A DNA stretch of 64,000 bases from Halopiger xanaduensis SH-6 (GCF_000217715.1 NC_015666.1:2740270-2804269); one strand, 5' to 3'; positions 25,201 to 34,288 are shown, counted from the first letter of the stretch. Notes: a model not told the origin generated them from the sequence alone. Translations and numbers: made by a program.

Positions 25201-26577
25201 CTACTTGGCGAAGACCTGCACGGACGTCACGACAGTGTCGTCCTCCCCGCGGACGCGAACCGGGAACTGCTCGTCCCGCTTCGTCGGATACGTCTCGAAG
25301 CCGAGCGTCGCCGCGCCCGTCTCGCCGGGTTCGACCACCACGTCCTGCGTGTCGAGCTTCTTCGGATCGTGGCCGACGATGAGCTCGAGCGTCTGCCGGC
25401 CGGTCTCGGAGCCGGTGTTCGTGATGTCGACGATCACCTCGAGGTACTCGCCCGCGTCGACCGGCGAGTTCGTGGTGCGGATCGAGAGCTCGAGTTCGCT
25501 GCCGGGTTCACCGTCACTACCGTCGTCTTCGACCCGCTCGAGTTGCCACTCCGCGTCGGGCTGGGTCACCGTCCCGTCCGAACAGATCACCCACGGGACG
25601 ACGTGGCAGGTGTGACAGGCCGAGTCCGTTACCAGCTGCGCCGTGTCCGTCCGGCCGCTGAGTTCGGTGACGTCCAGAATTACGTCGGCCTGGGTGAGCC
25701 ACCAGACGACTCGCTCGAGGCTGGTAGCAGGATCGGTCGCCTCGAGTTCGAACGTGACGGGCTCGTTGCCGGTCATCGGAACGGTGCCCGGTTCCGGACG
25801 GATCGCCTCGACCGTCGGCGATCCGATCCCGCTCGCGGTCACGTCGACCCGCCAGTGGGCCGTGTACGTTTCCTCCCGCTCGCGAGGAATTACGGCTGCC
25901 GCCACGTCGTGCGTTCCCGGCGATTCGAACGGGTGCCGGAAGAAATAGGTCCCGATCTCGCCGAAGTAAGCCCATTCCCAGGGGCCAACGAACGAGTTCG
26001 CTTGTTCGCCGTCGACCCACCAGACGACGTTGTGGGACTCGTCGGGATCGTTGGGGGCGGCCTCAAACAGGATCTCGGTCCCAGGTTCGACGGCGAACTC
26101 GCCGCCGGGGCTCGCGTTCGACAGCCGGGATGCACCGATCACCGAAACGGTTCGCTCGTCGGCGTCGCCGTCAGTTTCCACTCGAACCGGGAACTCTTCG
26201 TCCCTTGGCACCGGATAGGTGTAGAATCCGTGGCTCGTCGTTCGTGTCTCGCCGGGTTCGATCATCATACTGACGCGGCTGAACCGATCCGGATCCTCGC
26301 CGACGAGGAAGTCGACGTCCGGTCGGATGGCCGACGTGCCGTGATTTGTGATCGCGACCGTCACGCCGAGGTATTCGCCCGCGTGCACCGGCGCATCCGT
26401 TTCGATAATTTCAACCTCGAGGTTGGGCGTCCCCTCCCCGCTCCCGCTCGCGTCCTGCGCCCCGGTCGAAACCCGAGCCTCGCCGCGGTCGATTCCCTGC
26501 GACCAGCGCGTCGCCCCGAGTACGACGCCGCCGGTCGATATCCCTCGCAGCACCCGCCGTCGAGTTGGTCCCCGCAT
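25201..26577 (-). CDS. Tat-exported protein with two CARDB-like domains and a CxxCH motif
   Basis: 458 residues. The N terminus is a Tat signal (PTRRRVLRGISTGGVVLGAT; RR followed by a moderately hydrophobic stretch). Two homologous immunoglobulin-like repeats are visible: about residues 50-145 (DAPVHAGEYLGVTVAITNHG to DEEFPVRVE) and about 375-458 (NSPVDAGEYLEVIVDITNTG to DEQFPVRVR). Between them lie two segments containing VVWWVDGEQ and VVWWLTQAD, and a Cys-containing stretch with CHTCH at residues 321-325 (25603-25617). CARDB domains are cell-adhesion-like. Whether CHTCH binds heme or a metal, or forms disulfides, is unknown. No neighbouring gene explains its role. Confidence 0.8.
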   Translation of the reverse strand: MRGPTRRRVLRGISTGGVVLGATRWSQGIDRGEARVSTGAQDASGSGEGTPNLEVEIIETDAPVHAGEYLGVTVAITNHGTSAIRPDVDFLVGEDPDRFSRVSMMIEPGETRTTSHGFYTYPVPRDEEFPVRVETDGDADERTVSVIGASRLSNASPGGEFAVEPGTEILFEAAPNDPDESHNVVWWVDGEQANSFVGPWEWAYFGEIGTYFFRHPFESPGTHDVAAAVIPREREETYTAHWRVDVTASGIGSPTVEAIRPEPGTVPMTGNEPVTFELEATDPATSLERVVWWLTQADVILDVTELSGRTDTAQLVTDSACHTCHVVPWVICSDGTVTQPDAEWQLERVEDDGSDGEPGSELELSIRTTNSPVDAGEYLEVIVDITNTGSETGRQTLELIVGHDPKKLDTQDVVVEPGETGAATLGFETYPTKRDEQFPVRVRGEDDTVVTSVQVFAK

Positions 26578-26777
26578 ACCGGTTCAGTACCGCGAATCGG
26601 ACTGAAAGTCTCGACTACCGTTTCGCGGCCCAACCCGACGTTTCGGGTGCGGCGGGTCTCCGACGGCCGCGACGTTGGGTCGGACTACTCGAGTAGGACC
26701 GCACAACCCGGCCGCTCGCCGCTCGTAGGCGGCCGTTACGCGAGCGCCTCGCGGTTGGGAGCGACCTGTCGTCGCCG

Positions 26778-27035
26778 TCAGGGAGCGTCGCCCTCCTCCG
26801 GATTCATCGACGCGCCCAATCCGCTGTCGTAGGCGTCCCGGTTCTGTACCTCGCGAATCCGCTGGTCGAGTCGTTCCTCGAGCGCCTGCCGCCGCTCTTC
26901 GTCCACGTCGGGATCGTTGCCGAGCGCCTGCAGGTCCTCGCGGGCCGTCCGGAGCACCGACACCGCCTCCTCGGTCTCGAGGTCGGTCGCGCGATTCAAC
27001 TGCCGTTCGACGTCCTCGAGGATGAGGTCGGTCAC
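26778..27035 (-). CDS. Small haloarchaeal protein, unknown function
   Basis: 85 residues from GTG 27035: a helical protein rich in charged residues (LETEEAVSVLRTAREDLQAL; EERRQALEERLDQRIREVQN), probably a coiled coil. The frame extends upstream to ATG 27104, but that would leave only 24 bases to the divergent glycerophosphodiesterase start at 27129; the shorter form leaves room for promoters, and VTDLILEDVE looks like a natural N terminus. I do not recognise a characterised family. Confidence 0.65.
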   Translation of the reverse strand: MTDLILEDVERQLNRATDLETEEAVSVLRTAREDLQALGNDPDVDEERRQALEERLDQRIREVQNRDAYDSGLGASMNPEEGDAP

Positions 27036-27128
27036 GGGAGCGACCACCACGGGAAGGGTGTTGAAGGGGCGGCCGGGAGTTGCCACCCTGAACGCAGGTT
27101 CCATTACCCGTCCTGTCGTTGAGCCGCT

Positions 27129-28010
27129 ATGTCACGTCCCACGCGCTCCCGGCCCGCCGTCATCGCCCACCGCGGCTACGCCGGCGTCGCTCCCGAGAAC
27201 ACCGTCGCTGCGGCCGTTCGGGCCGCCGAACGCGACGACACGGCGATGATCGAAATCGACGTCCAGCCGGCCGCCTGCGGAACGCCGGTCGTCGTCCACG
27301 ACGACCGCCTCGAGGGCACCCATCCCCGCGACGGCCGGCCGCTCACCGACGCCGACGGCCTCGTTCGGGAGACGCCGCTCGAGGAGTTGCAGGAAACGCG
27401 GGTCCTCGGCACCGACGAAACGATTCCGACGCTCGCGACCCTGCTCGAGGCGCTCCCCGACACCGCGGGCGTCAACGTCGAACTGAAGAATCCCGGCACG
27501 ACCGACCTGCGGTTCGGCGAGGCGCTCGCACCCGACGAGCGCGACGCGCGGCGAGACGTCTGGAAGCCGTTCGTCGAGCGCGTCGTCGACGAGTGTCGCG
27601 CGTTCGACGGCGACCTGCTCTTCTCGTCGTTCTGCGAGGGCGCGCTCGCCGCGCTCCGCGAGGCCGCACCCGAGTACGCCGCCGCGCCGCTCGTCTGGGA
27701 CGACCTCGAGGCCGGGCTGACGATCGCCGACCGCTACGACTGCGAGGCGATCCACCCGCCGCGAAACGCCGTCGCCGGGGTCCCGCTGGCGACGACGGAG
27801 TACGCCGGCCTCCCGGCTGCGGAACCGGAGCTCGACGTGCTCGAGCGGGCCCACGAGGACGGGCGAGCGGTCAACGTCTGGACGGTCGAGACGTGGGGGC
27901 AGTTCGACCAACTCGCCGCGGCCGGCGTCGACGGGATCATCGCGGACTACCCCGGACTCGAGCGAGCGGCATCCGCCGCGGCCTCGAGAACTGACCGAAG
28001 AGAACCTTGA
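27129..28010 (+). CDS. Glycerophosphodiester phosphodiesterase
   Basis: 293 residues. The GDPD active site is complete: AHRGYAGVAPENT (HR and the E in PENT, about residues 13-25), IEIDVQPAACGTPVVVHDD (metal-binding E-x-D and catalytic His), and NVELKNPG. The C-terminal strand AVNVWTVETW is typical. It hydrolyses glycerophosphodiesters to an alcohol and glycerol phosphate; in haloarchaea the natural substrate could be glycerophospho-lipid head groups. No signal peptide is visible, so it is probably cytosolic. The response-regulator gene follows at 40 bases. Confidence 0.93.
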   Translation: MSRPTRSRPAVIAHRGYAGVAPENTVAAAVRAAERDDTAMIEIDVQPAACGTPVVVHDDRLEGTHPRDGRPLTDADGLVRETPLEELQETRVLGTDETIPTLATLLEALPDTAGVNVELKNPGTTDLRFGEALAPDERDARRDVWKPFVERVVDECRAFDGDLLFSSFCEGALAALREAAPEYAAAPLVWDDLEAGLTIADRYDCEAIHPPRNAVAGVPLATTEYAGLPAAEPELDVLERAHEDGRAVNVWTVETWGQFDQLAAAGVDGIIADYPGLERAASAAASRTDRREP

Positions 28011-28050
28011 GCACCGCGAAGCTCTTGGGTACGCCCGGTCAAATACGGCT

Positions 28051-28548
28051 ATGGCAGGGCCGCCGACCGAGGACGTGATCACGATTCTGCTCGTCGAGCC
28101 GAACCCGGGGGACGCGAGGCTGTTCGACGAGTCGTTCGCCGACGCGAACATCGCCTGTGACGTCCACACCGTCTCCGACGGCGAGAACGCGCTGGATTTC
28201 GTCCACCGGCGAAACGACCACGTCGAACGGCCGCGGCCGGACCTCGTCCTGCTCGATTTTCACTTACCGGGCGTCAGCGGCGAGGACGTCCTGACCGAAC
28301 TCAAATCCGATCCCGCGTTCCGGCGGATTCCGGTCATCGTCATGACCAGTTCCGACGCCGAGGAGGACATCGCCCGCTCGTACGACCTCCACGCGAACGC
28401 CTACGTCCAGAAACCGATCGAGCCCGACGAGTTCGTCGAGCTTGTCCGCTCGTTCGAGAACTTCTGGCTGACGTTCGTGCGGCTCTCCTCGAGCGAAGCG
28501 GGCGAAGCGGGCGAAGCGAGTGAGACGGACGAGACTGGCGAGGAGTAG
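28051..28548 (+). CDS. Single-domain response regulator
   Basis: 165 residues. The receiver domain is canonical: acidic pocket around ILLVEPNPGD (where the usual DD is EP-N, so one acidic residue is shifted), phospho-acceptor Asp in LVLLDFHLPG (about residue 68), Thr/Ser in VIVMTSSDAEED and Lys in YVQKPIEPDEF. There is no output domain, as in Rcp1-like regulators of haloarchaea. The C terminus carries a repeat-encoded tail rich in Glu, Gly, Ala and Thr (SSEAGEAGEASETDETGEE). No sensor kinase is adjacent. Confidence 0.92.
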   Translation: MAGPPTEDVITILLVEPNPGDARLFDESFADANIACDVHTVSDGENALDFVHRRNDHVERPRPDLVLLDFHLPGVSGEDVLTELKSDPAFRRIPVIVMTSSDAEEDIARSYDLHANAYVQKPIEPDEFVELVRSFENFWLTFVRLSSSEAGEAGEASETDETGEE

Positions 28549-28554
28549 ACGGCG

Positions 28555-29430
28555 TTACTCGGCGAGCAGGGACGGCAGTTCGTTGATCGACTCGAGTACC
28601 GCCGCCGCGTTTTCGGCCTCGTACTTTCGGCGGCCCTCCTCGCCGGTGAGCCCGCCGGTGAGCACACCGATCCCGTGGTACTCTCGACCGGGATCGGCTT
28701 CGGCGGCGTTGTTCGCCGTTCGGACGTCGTCTAACGTGTCCCCGACGAAAACGATGCGCTCGGCGTCGAACCGTTCGGCCAGCGTCGTCAGCGCCCGCGG
28801 GTGGGGCTTCCCTTCCTCCCAGTCGTCCATCGTGAAGCGGTGCTCGAGCGGCACTTCGTCCTCGAGCCCCACGCGCTCGAGGGCGATCTCGGCCTCGGCT
28901 TCGGGGCGGCCGGTCAGGACGCCGACGTCGTAGCGCTCGAGCAACCGATCGCGCGCGTCGGCCTCGAGCAACACCGGCTCGTCGTGGATGAACCCCTCGG
29001 TCTCGATGTCGGGTTCGCCGCCCTCGAGGCCCCGATACAGTTCCGCGCCGAGGTAGAGTTGCTGGAAGACGTCGCGCAGTCGCTCGCGGTCCCAGCGCTC
29101 TTTGACGCGCTGGGTCGCTCGGGCGCCGATCCGGTCGCGGACGACGGCTTCGGCGGCCTCGAGGCCGCCGCCGTTCTCGGCGATGGCGTCGGTGAAGGCG
29201 TCGATGGACTCGTCGTATCCCTCGCCCGTCGCGAGGATGTAGAGGGCGGCGGCGTAGGTGAGTTCCCAGTCGTTGTTGAACCCGCCCGCGTCCTTGAACT
29301 GCTGGATGTCGTCTTTGCGGATCGTGCGGTCGTAGACGTAGTCGACGGACTCGACGATCGCGCGCCGGTAGGAGTCGGCGACGTCGACGAGCACTCCGTC
29401 GATGTCGAGCACGACGGCGTCTGCGTTCAT
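28555..29430 (-). CDS. HAD-superfamily hydrolase, TIGR01548-type
   Basis: 291 residues from ATG 29430. HAD motifs: [12 protein letters not shown] (nucleophile Asp, residue 9), [31 protein letters not shown]. The cap contains [20 protein letters not shown], typical of the group of archaeal HAD enzymes loosely related to imidazoleglycerol-phosphatase; the substrate is unknown. It faces the response regulator convergently with 6 bases between them. Confidence 0.88.
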   Translation of the reverse strand: MNADAVVLDIDGVLVDVADSYRRAIVESVDYVYDRTIRKDDIQQFKDAGGFNNDWELTYAAALYILATGEGYDESIDAFTDAIAENGGGLEAAEAVVRDRIGARATQRVKERWDRERLRDVFQQLYLGAELYRGLEGGEPDIETEGFIHDEPVLLEADARDRLLERYDVGVLTGRPEAEAEIALERVGLEDEVPLEHRFTMDDWEEGKPHPRALTTLAERFDAERIVFVGDTLDDVRTANNAAEADPGREYHGIGVLTGGLTGEEGRRKYEAENAAAVLESINELPSLLAE

Positions 29431-29543
29431 ACGCCCTCGAACGGGCCGATCGGAATAAAGCCGGTCGGTTTCGGTCGTCGGCCGTTCCTTCGGTACCCTC
29501 GGTTGCCGCCGGTTGCCGGTGCCCGGCGAGGACGGCATCCCGG

Positions 29544-30095
29544 CTACAACTCGGCCAACAGCGCCTCGCCGCGCGAGACGAACCGCTCTCGAATCGCGTC
29601 GAACGAGTCAGATCGAAGATCGTACTCGAGATCGGGCGCCCGACCCGCCCAACTCCCGTCCTCGAGGATCCGGTCGGCTTCGTACGCGAGGAGGCGGTCG
29701 TCCGCCGCCATCACGCGGTCCCACTCGTCGTCCGTCGGCGGCTCGATATCGAACGCCGTCCATACCGCGTCCAGAACGCGCTCTTCGACGCGTTCGAACG
29801 ACTCGAACCTGGCCTTGAGCGGCCGCGGAACGTCGCCGACGTACGCCTCGCCGGCGTCGTGTAACAGGCCCAGGAGCTGCAGCCGCGGGGAGTCGGCCGG
29901 CAGTTCGCGGCTCACGTGTATCGAGTGGTGGGCGACGCTGTAGAACCGCCGGCAGTGACCGCCGAACCGACAGGCGTGAGCTAGCCCGGCGGCGATATCG
30001 AGGAGTCGCACGTCGTCGGGATCGGGATCGAAGACGTCGAATCCGCACCCGGAGTACGTCTCGATTCGTCCGCTCCCGGCCTGTGAATCGACCAT
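29544..30095 (-). CDS. HD-domain hydrolase (YfbR-like)
   Basis: 183 residues from ATG 30095. The HD motifs are [35 protein letters not shown] (LHDAGEAY carries the HD pair) and [13 protein letters not shown]. This subgroup resembles 5'-deoxynucleotidases of the YfbR type. Metal-dependent phosphohydrolysis of a nucleotide is likely; the substrate is inferred. The N-terminal 20 residues are unusual ([20 protein letters not shown] is the usual domain entry). The UPF0146 gene lies upstream on the same strand. Confidence 0.85.
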   Translation of the reverse strand: MVDSQAGSGRIETYSGCGFDVFDPDPDDVRLLDIAAGLAHACRFGGHCRRFYSVAHHSIHVSRELPADSPRLQLLGLLHDAGEAYVGDVPRPLKARFESFERVEERVLDAVWTAFDIEPPTDDEWDRVMAADDRLLAYEADRILEDGSWAGRAPDLEYDLRSDSFDAIRERFVSRGEALLAEL

Positions 30096-30175
30096 GCGAA
30101 CTGGTAGAAAATTCAACCTTATCACTGTGGGTGGTGTCGAAACGATACCGTCGGTGCAACGACCTTGATCGGCGG

Positions 30176-30550
30176 TCACTGAATCCCCGCTCGAGCCACG
30201 TACAGCGTCCCCGTTTCGATCGTCTTTCGATCAACCGGCACCGCCGGTTGGTCCCCGCCCAGCGTCGTGAAGTAGAAGGCGGCGTCGGCCTCGCGGGCGA
30301 CCTCGAGCGCCGGCCGGTGGAGTTCGGGCGGCAGGTTTCGGGCGTAGATCGCGTCGGCGTCGGCGTAGATTGCGGGGTCGGGATCGACGATATCGTCTTG
30401 CACGAATCGGACGCCGTGGGGGACCTCGCGCCGGTAGACGTCGGTTGCGATCACGGAAACTCCCGCTTTCGCGAGCGCGGCCGCCAGCTCCGTCCGGCGG
30501 CCGATCCCGATCTCGACCGCGCGGTCGTACTCGCGGAGGTAATCGATCAT
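30176..30550 (-). CDS. UPF0146 family protein
   Basis: 124 residues from ATG 30550. It has a short Rossmann-like fold: AVEIGIGRRTELAAALAKAG, then VIATDVYRREVPHGVRFVQDD (quoted in pieces), YADADAIYARNLPPEL and FYFTTLGGDQPAVP. UPF0146 is an archaeal family of unknown function resembling a minimal methyltransferase-like fold. It is transcribed toward the HD hydrolase, with 80 bases between, and divergently from archaemetzincin (69 bases). Confidence 0.85.
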   Translation of the reverse strand: MIDYLREYDRAVEIGIGRRTELAAALAKAGVSVIATDVYRREVPHGVRFVQDDIVDPDPAIYADADAIYARNLPPELHRPALEVAREADAAFYFTTLGGDQPAVPVDRKTIETGTLYVARAGIQ

Positions 30551-30619
30551 TGCATCCGAGCGGCGGCGAGAGTGGGACACGGCGGGACGTTTATGGCCTC
30601 TGCGCCCATAGCCGTTGCC

Positions 30620-31141
30620 ATGCTCGTCGACATCGTGCCGGTCGGCAACGTCCCCGCGGAGGTCAAGCGGGCCGCCTCCTCGGCGTTGCGATCGGTCTAC
30701 GACTGCGAGGTCTCTATCAACGACTCGCAGTCGGTTCCGAACGGCGCGTACGACTCCGGCCGGAACCAGTACTCTGCCGAATCTTTCATCCAACTGGCCG
30801 AACGAGTCGGCCGCGGCGACAAAAACATCGCGATCACGCCCCACGACCTCTTCTACCGCCGGCGCAACTACGTCTTCGGGCTCGCCTACCTCGACGGCAG
30901 CGGCAGCGTCGTCTCGACCTACCGCCTGCAAACCTCGAGCGACGGCGGGTTCTCGAACCAGAGCGCCGAAGACATCTTCGAGGACCGCGTCCGCAAGGAG
31001 ATCGTCCACGAGATCGGTCACACCTACGGCTTAGAGCACTGCGACAACAATCGCTGCGTGATGAACTTCTCGCCGACGGTCCGCGAGGTCGATATCAAGG
31101 AGGAGAACCTCTGTGGCAGCTGTCAGCGCTTGATCAGCTGA
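30620..31141 (+). CDS. Archaemetzincin
   Basis: 173 residues from ATG 30620. The zinc protease motif is HEIGHTYGLEHC (residues 130-141), that is HExxHxxGxxH followed by the family's conserved cysteine cluster: CDNNRCVMNFS and CGSC at the C terminus (four Cys for a second zinc site). The Met-turn is CVMNF. Archaemetzincins are soluble metallopeptidases of unknown substrate in archaea. The predicted start fits MLVDIVPVGNV. It stands alone on the plus strand. Confidence 0.95.
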   Translation: MLVDIVPVGNVPAEVKRAASSALRSVYDCEVSINDSQSVPNGAYDSGRNQYSAESFIQLAERVGRGDKNIAITPHDLFYRRRNYVFGLAYLDGSGSVVSTYRLQTSSDGGFSNQSAEDIFEDRVRKEIVHEIGHTYGLEHCDNNRCVMNFSPTVREVDIKEENLCGSCQRLIS

Positions 31142-31208
31142 CGATTCCGAGCTGATTCAAGCAAAATTAGGCCGTATCATTTTCTCCCCGGCGTCCGAAC
31201 GCCGATCG

Positions 31209-31901
31209 ATGCCGACCACCGACCCCTTCGAAACCCGCGCCGACGAGTACGACGACTGGTTCGAGCACAACGAGGACGCCTACCGAGCCGAACGGGCCGC
31301 CCTCGAGCGTGCGCTCCCCGACCGCCACGCCCTCGATGGGAGCGACGGGAATCGACCCCTCACCCGCACCCGCGCCCTCGAGGTCGGCGTCGGCACCGGA
31401 CGGTTCGCCGCCCCGCTCGAGATTCCTATCGGCATCGACCCGGCTCGAACGCCGCTTACCCACGCTCGAGACCGTGGCGTCGATCCCGTTCGGGGCGTCG
31501 CCGAATCGCTGCCCGTCGCCGACGACGCGGTCGACCGCCTCCTGTTCGTGACCGTCCTGTCGTTCGTCGACGACCTCGAGGCGACGCTCTCGGAGGCGCG
31601 GCGCGTGCTAACCGACGACGGCACGCTGGTCGTCGCCGTCCTCGATCGCTCGAGTCCGGTCGGACAGGTTTATCAGGAACACAAAGACGAGAGTCCGTTC
31701 TACGCCGACGCGGAGTTTCTGACGGCCGACGAGGCGGCTGCGGCGCTCGAGGACGCCGGATTCACCGTCGAGGGGCGGCTTCAGACGGTGTTCGACGAGC
31801 CGGCATCGATCGATCCAAACGCTGAGCCCGACGTCCGCGAGGGGCACGGGGACGGGTTGTTCGCGGTGCTACGAGCGCGGGTGGCGGAGTCGCGAGCGTA
31901 A
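31209..31901 (+). CDS. Class I SAM-dependent methyltransferase
   Basis: 230 residues. Motif I is RALEVGVGTGRFAAPL, acidic loop GIDPARTPL, post-I VAESLPVADDAVDRLLFV, and VLTDDGTLVVAVLD. This is the UbiE/Methyltransf_11 type acting on small molecules; the substrate is not clear. The C terminus (HGDGLFAVLRARV) is variable. It follows archaemetzincin on the same strand by about 70 bases and is convergent with ABCE1. Confidence 0.86.
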   Translation: MPTTDPFETRADEYDDWFEHNEDAYRAERAALERALPDRHALDGSDGNRPLTRTRALEVGVGTGRFAAPLEIPIGIDPARTPLTHARDRGVDPVRGVAESLPVADDAVDRLLFVTVLSFVDDLEATLSEARRVLTDDGTLVVAVLDRSSPVGQVYQEHKDESPFYADAEFLTADEAAAALEDAGFTVEGRLQTVFDEPASIDPNAEPDVREGHGDGLFAVLRARVAESRA

Positions 31902-31960
31902 GGCGGCGATCGACGACAGAAGAACCGACCGACGGCGGCAGCAAAAACGAACGCGCTGGA

Positions 31961-33775
31961 TCAGGGCGCGTAGTAGTACTCGCCCTCGCTCTTCTGCTCC
32001 TTGTCGAGTTGCGAGTCGGGCTTGTTGATCCGGGGCCGGGACGTGCGCTCGTCGCGGCGGAACGTGACCTCGAGGTTCGCGAGGAACTCGTTCATGCCGT
32101 CGCGCATCGACTGGGGCTGGCCGGCCCGCCCGTGGACGGCGGGTTCGCCGTCGAAGACCATCAGACGATCCGCGAGCAGGTCGATCATGTAGATGTCGTG
32201 GTCGATGACCATGACCGTCGCGTCCTGCTGTTCGGCGTAGCGCCGGATCGCGCTGGTAGCCTGGACGCGCTGTTCGACGTCCAGGTGGGCCGAGGGTTCG
32301 TCCAGCAGGTAGAGATCCGCGGAGTCGGAGAGACACGCGGCGATGGCGACGCGCTGGCGCTCACCGCCGGAGAGGTCCGAGAGGTTCTGTTCCATGATCC
32401 GCTCGAGTTGCAGGGGCTGGGCGATTTCGGTGTTCCAGTACGAGGAGCCGAACTGGTCCGTAATGGACGAGAGGAAGGCGTCGACCCGCATGTGCTGGTC
32501 GATGGTGACGTACTGGGGCTTGTACGAGATATCGAGATCGAGGTCCGCGTCGCCCTCGTCGGGCTCGAGATTGCCCGTCAAGAGCTTTGCGAAGGTGGAC
32601 TTCCCGATCCCGTTCGGGCCGACGATGCCCAGCACTTCGTTCTCGCGGATCTGGCCGCCCTCGACCTCGAGGGAGAACTCGCCGTCGCCGTAGCTCTTGG
32701 TGAGGTCGGGGTAGTCGACGAGCACGTCGCCGCGGGTCGCGGATCGGGGCGCGTGCTCCTCGAACTCGATGGGATCCGGCCGGATCCGCATGTTCTCGTT
32801 CTCGAGGTAGCCCGAGAGGTACTCGTTGATCCCGTTCCGAACGGATTTCGGTGGAGTGACGACACCGTACGCGCCGGGCTCACCGTAGGCGACGTGGAGC
32901 GTGTCGGCGAGCAGGTCCAGGATGGCGAGGTCGTGCTCGACGACGAGCATCGACTTGTTCTCCTCTTCGGCGAGTTCGCGGATCAAGCGCGCGGCGGTGA
33001 CCCGCTGGCCGATGTCGAGGTACGGCGTGATCTCGTCGAGGAAGTAGAAGTCCGTGTCCCGCGCCAGGGTGGCCGCGAGCGCGACCCGCTGGAGCTCCCC
33101 GCCGGAGAGGTCGTCGATCGACTGCTCCATGACGGGTTCGATCGAGAGCCGCTCGACCAACTGGTCGAGCGCGCCACGCTCGTTCGTCTGCTCGAGCAGT
33201 TCGCGCGTGTTGCCGTCGAACGTCTCGGGGATCTGGTCGACGTACTGGGGCTTCCGGGCGACGGTGACCTCGCCGTCGCGGACGTCCGCGATGTAGTCCT
33301 GCAGTTCAGTCCCGCGGTAGGCCTCGAGCACGTCGTCCCAGTCGATTTCCTCCTCGTGGCGGCCGAGGTTGGGCTCGAGTTCGCCGGCGAGGATGCGGAC
33401 GGCGGTCGTCTTCCCGATGCCGTTCGGCCCGAGGATGCCGGTGACCTGTCCTTCCTGCGGCGCAGGGAGGCCGTACAGCGAGAAGGCGTTCTCGCCGTAG
33501 CGGTGGGCGGGCTCGTCCTGTAGCTCCTGTGGCAGGTTGATGATCTCGATGGCGTCGAAGGGACACTTCTCGACGCAGATGCCACAGGTTTCGCCGAGGC
33601 AGATCTCCTCGGAGATCCGGACCTGTTCGGGCTGTCCTTCGTCGGTCTCCTCGCCGCGGAGCGTGATGCACTCCTTGCCGGTGCGGTTGGGCGGGCAGTA
33701 GTTCTTACACTCGTAGCTGCACCGGTCGGGCTGGCACCGATCGAGGTCGACGACGGCGATACTATCGTCTGCCAT
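31961..33775 (-). CDS. ABCE1/Rli1 ribosome-recycling ATPase
   Basis: 604 residues. Two 4Fe-4S ferredoxin-like clusters at the N terminus use CQPDRCSYECKNYC and CLGETCGICVEKCPFDAI. Two ATPase halves follow: GPNGIGKTT/LSGGELQRV and GPNGIGKST/LSGGERQRV, with the hinge and DEITPYLD/DEPSAHLD Walker B elements. ABCE1 splits the post-termination ribosome with aRF1 and pelota, in the cytosol. It starts three bases after the EMC6-like stop, so they are expressed from one message. The C terminus (LDKEQKSEGEYYYAP) is typical. Confidence 0.97.
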   Translation of the reverse strand: MADDSIAVVDLDRCQPDRCSYECKNYCPPNRTGKECITLRGEETDEGQPEQVRISEEICLGETCGICVEKCPFDAIEIINLPQELQDEPAHRYGENAFSLYGLPAPQEGQVTGILGPNGIGKTTAVRILAGELEPNLGRHEEEIDWDDVLEAYRGTELQDYIADVRDGEVTVARKPQYVDQIPETFDGNTRELLEQTNERGALDQLVERLSIEPVMEQSIDDLSGGELQRVALAATLARDTDFYFLDEITPYLDIGQRVTAARLIRELAEEENKSMLVVEHDLAILDLLADTLHVAYGEPGAYGVVTPPKSVRNGINEYLSGYLENENMRIRPDPIEFEEHAPRSATRGDVLVDYPDLTKSYGDGEFSLEVEGGQIRENEVLGIVGPNGIGKSTFAKLLTGNLEPDEGDADLDLDISYKPQYVTIDQHMRVDAFLSSITDQFGSSYWNTEIAQPLQLERIMEQNLSDLSGGERQRVAIAACLSDSADLYLLDEPSAHLDVEQRVQATSAIRRYAEQQDATVMVIDHDIYMIDLLADRLMVFDGEPAVHGRAGQPQSMRDGMNEFLANLEVTFRRDERTSRPRINKPDSQLDKEQKSEGEYYYAP

Positions 33776-33778
33776 GGG

Positions 33779-34099
33779 TTAGGCTGCCTCCGACGTCAGC
33801 AGGATTCCCCAGGTGATGAACCAGAACGAGAACGTCATGAAGGCGACGTACAGGTTGTGTTTCATGCCGAACTCGTCCTCGTCGTAGATACTCGTGACGT
33901 TGAGCAGCGCGAGTTGGACGAGAATCGCCACGACGACGAACGCCTGCGGTAGCGTCTCGCCGGCCGCTTCCCTCGCCGGAAGATCGCCGGTGACGGCCAT
34001 GGAGGCCAGTGCTGCGGCGACCCCGAGCAGCGCGGCCAGCGCGGTGACGCCGACCGAGCGGATGTGCTCGCGTCGGTCGCTGATCGATTCGGTCGACAT
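33779..34099 (-). CDS. EMC6-like membrane protein
   Basis: 106 residues from ATG 34099. Three hydrophobic segments (about 15-37, 50-66 and 84-102) and the conserved polar loop SIYDEDEFGMKHNLYVAFMTF match the archaeal homologues of EMC6, a subunit of the eukaryotic ER membrane protein insertase. The charged motif after the second helix is the recognisable part. A TATA-like box CTTTTTAG at 34122-34129 sits 27 bases before the start. ABCE1 follows with only three bases between. Confidence 0.85.
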   Translation of the reverse strand: MSTESISDRREHIRSVGVTALAALLGVAAALASMAVTGDLPAREAAGETLPQAFVVVAILVQLALLNVTSIYDEDEFGMKHNLYVAFMTFSFWFITWGILLTSEAA

Positions 34100-34121
34100 G
34101 GGCGCAACTCCGGGGGCGGTG

Positions 34122-34129
34122 CTAAAAAG
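34122..34129 (-). promoter_or_regulatory. TATA-like box of the EMC6-ABCE1 operon
   Basis: The minus strand reads CTTTTTAG, centred 27 bases before ATG 34099. This spacing fits a leaderless message carrying both genes. Confidence 0.5.
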
Positions 34130-34256
34130 CCGTTCGCATTGGGGACCCGACCGAGAGCGTGAGCCGGCACGTCTCGCGTGCCACGGGTACACAGCGTAAC
34201 GTCGCCCACTCACGGTGCCCGGTTCACACTCTGTTGTGCCGGTCGACCGACCACAA

Positions 34257-34263
34257 TCTATTA
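34257..34263 (+). promoter_or_regulatory. TATA-like box of the acyl-CoA ligase gene
   Basis: TCTATTA is centred about 29 bases before ATG 34289, the expected distance for a leaderless haloarchaeal transcript. Another ATG at 34284 is out of frame. Confidence 0.45.
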
Positions 34264-34288
34264 CATGGACGTTCATTGAGAATATGGT

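Noticed and set aside
27036-27104. Longer version of the small coiled-coil protein
   Set aside because: Starting at ATG 27104 would leave only 24 bases to the divergent glycerophosphodiesterase start, insufficient for both promoters.
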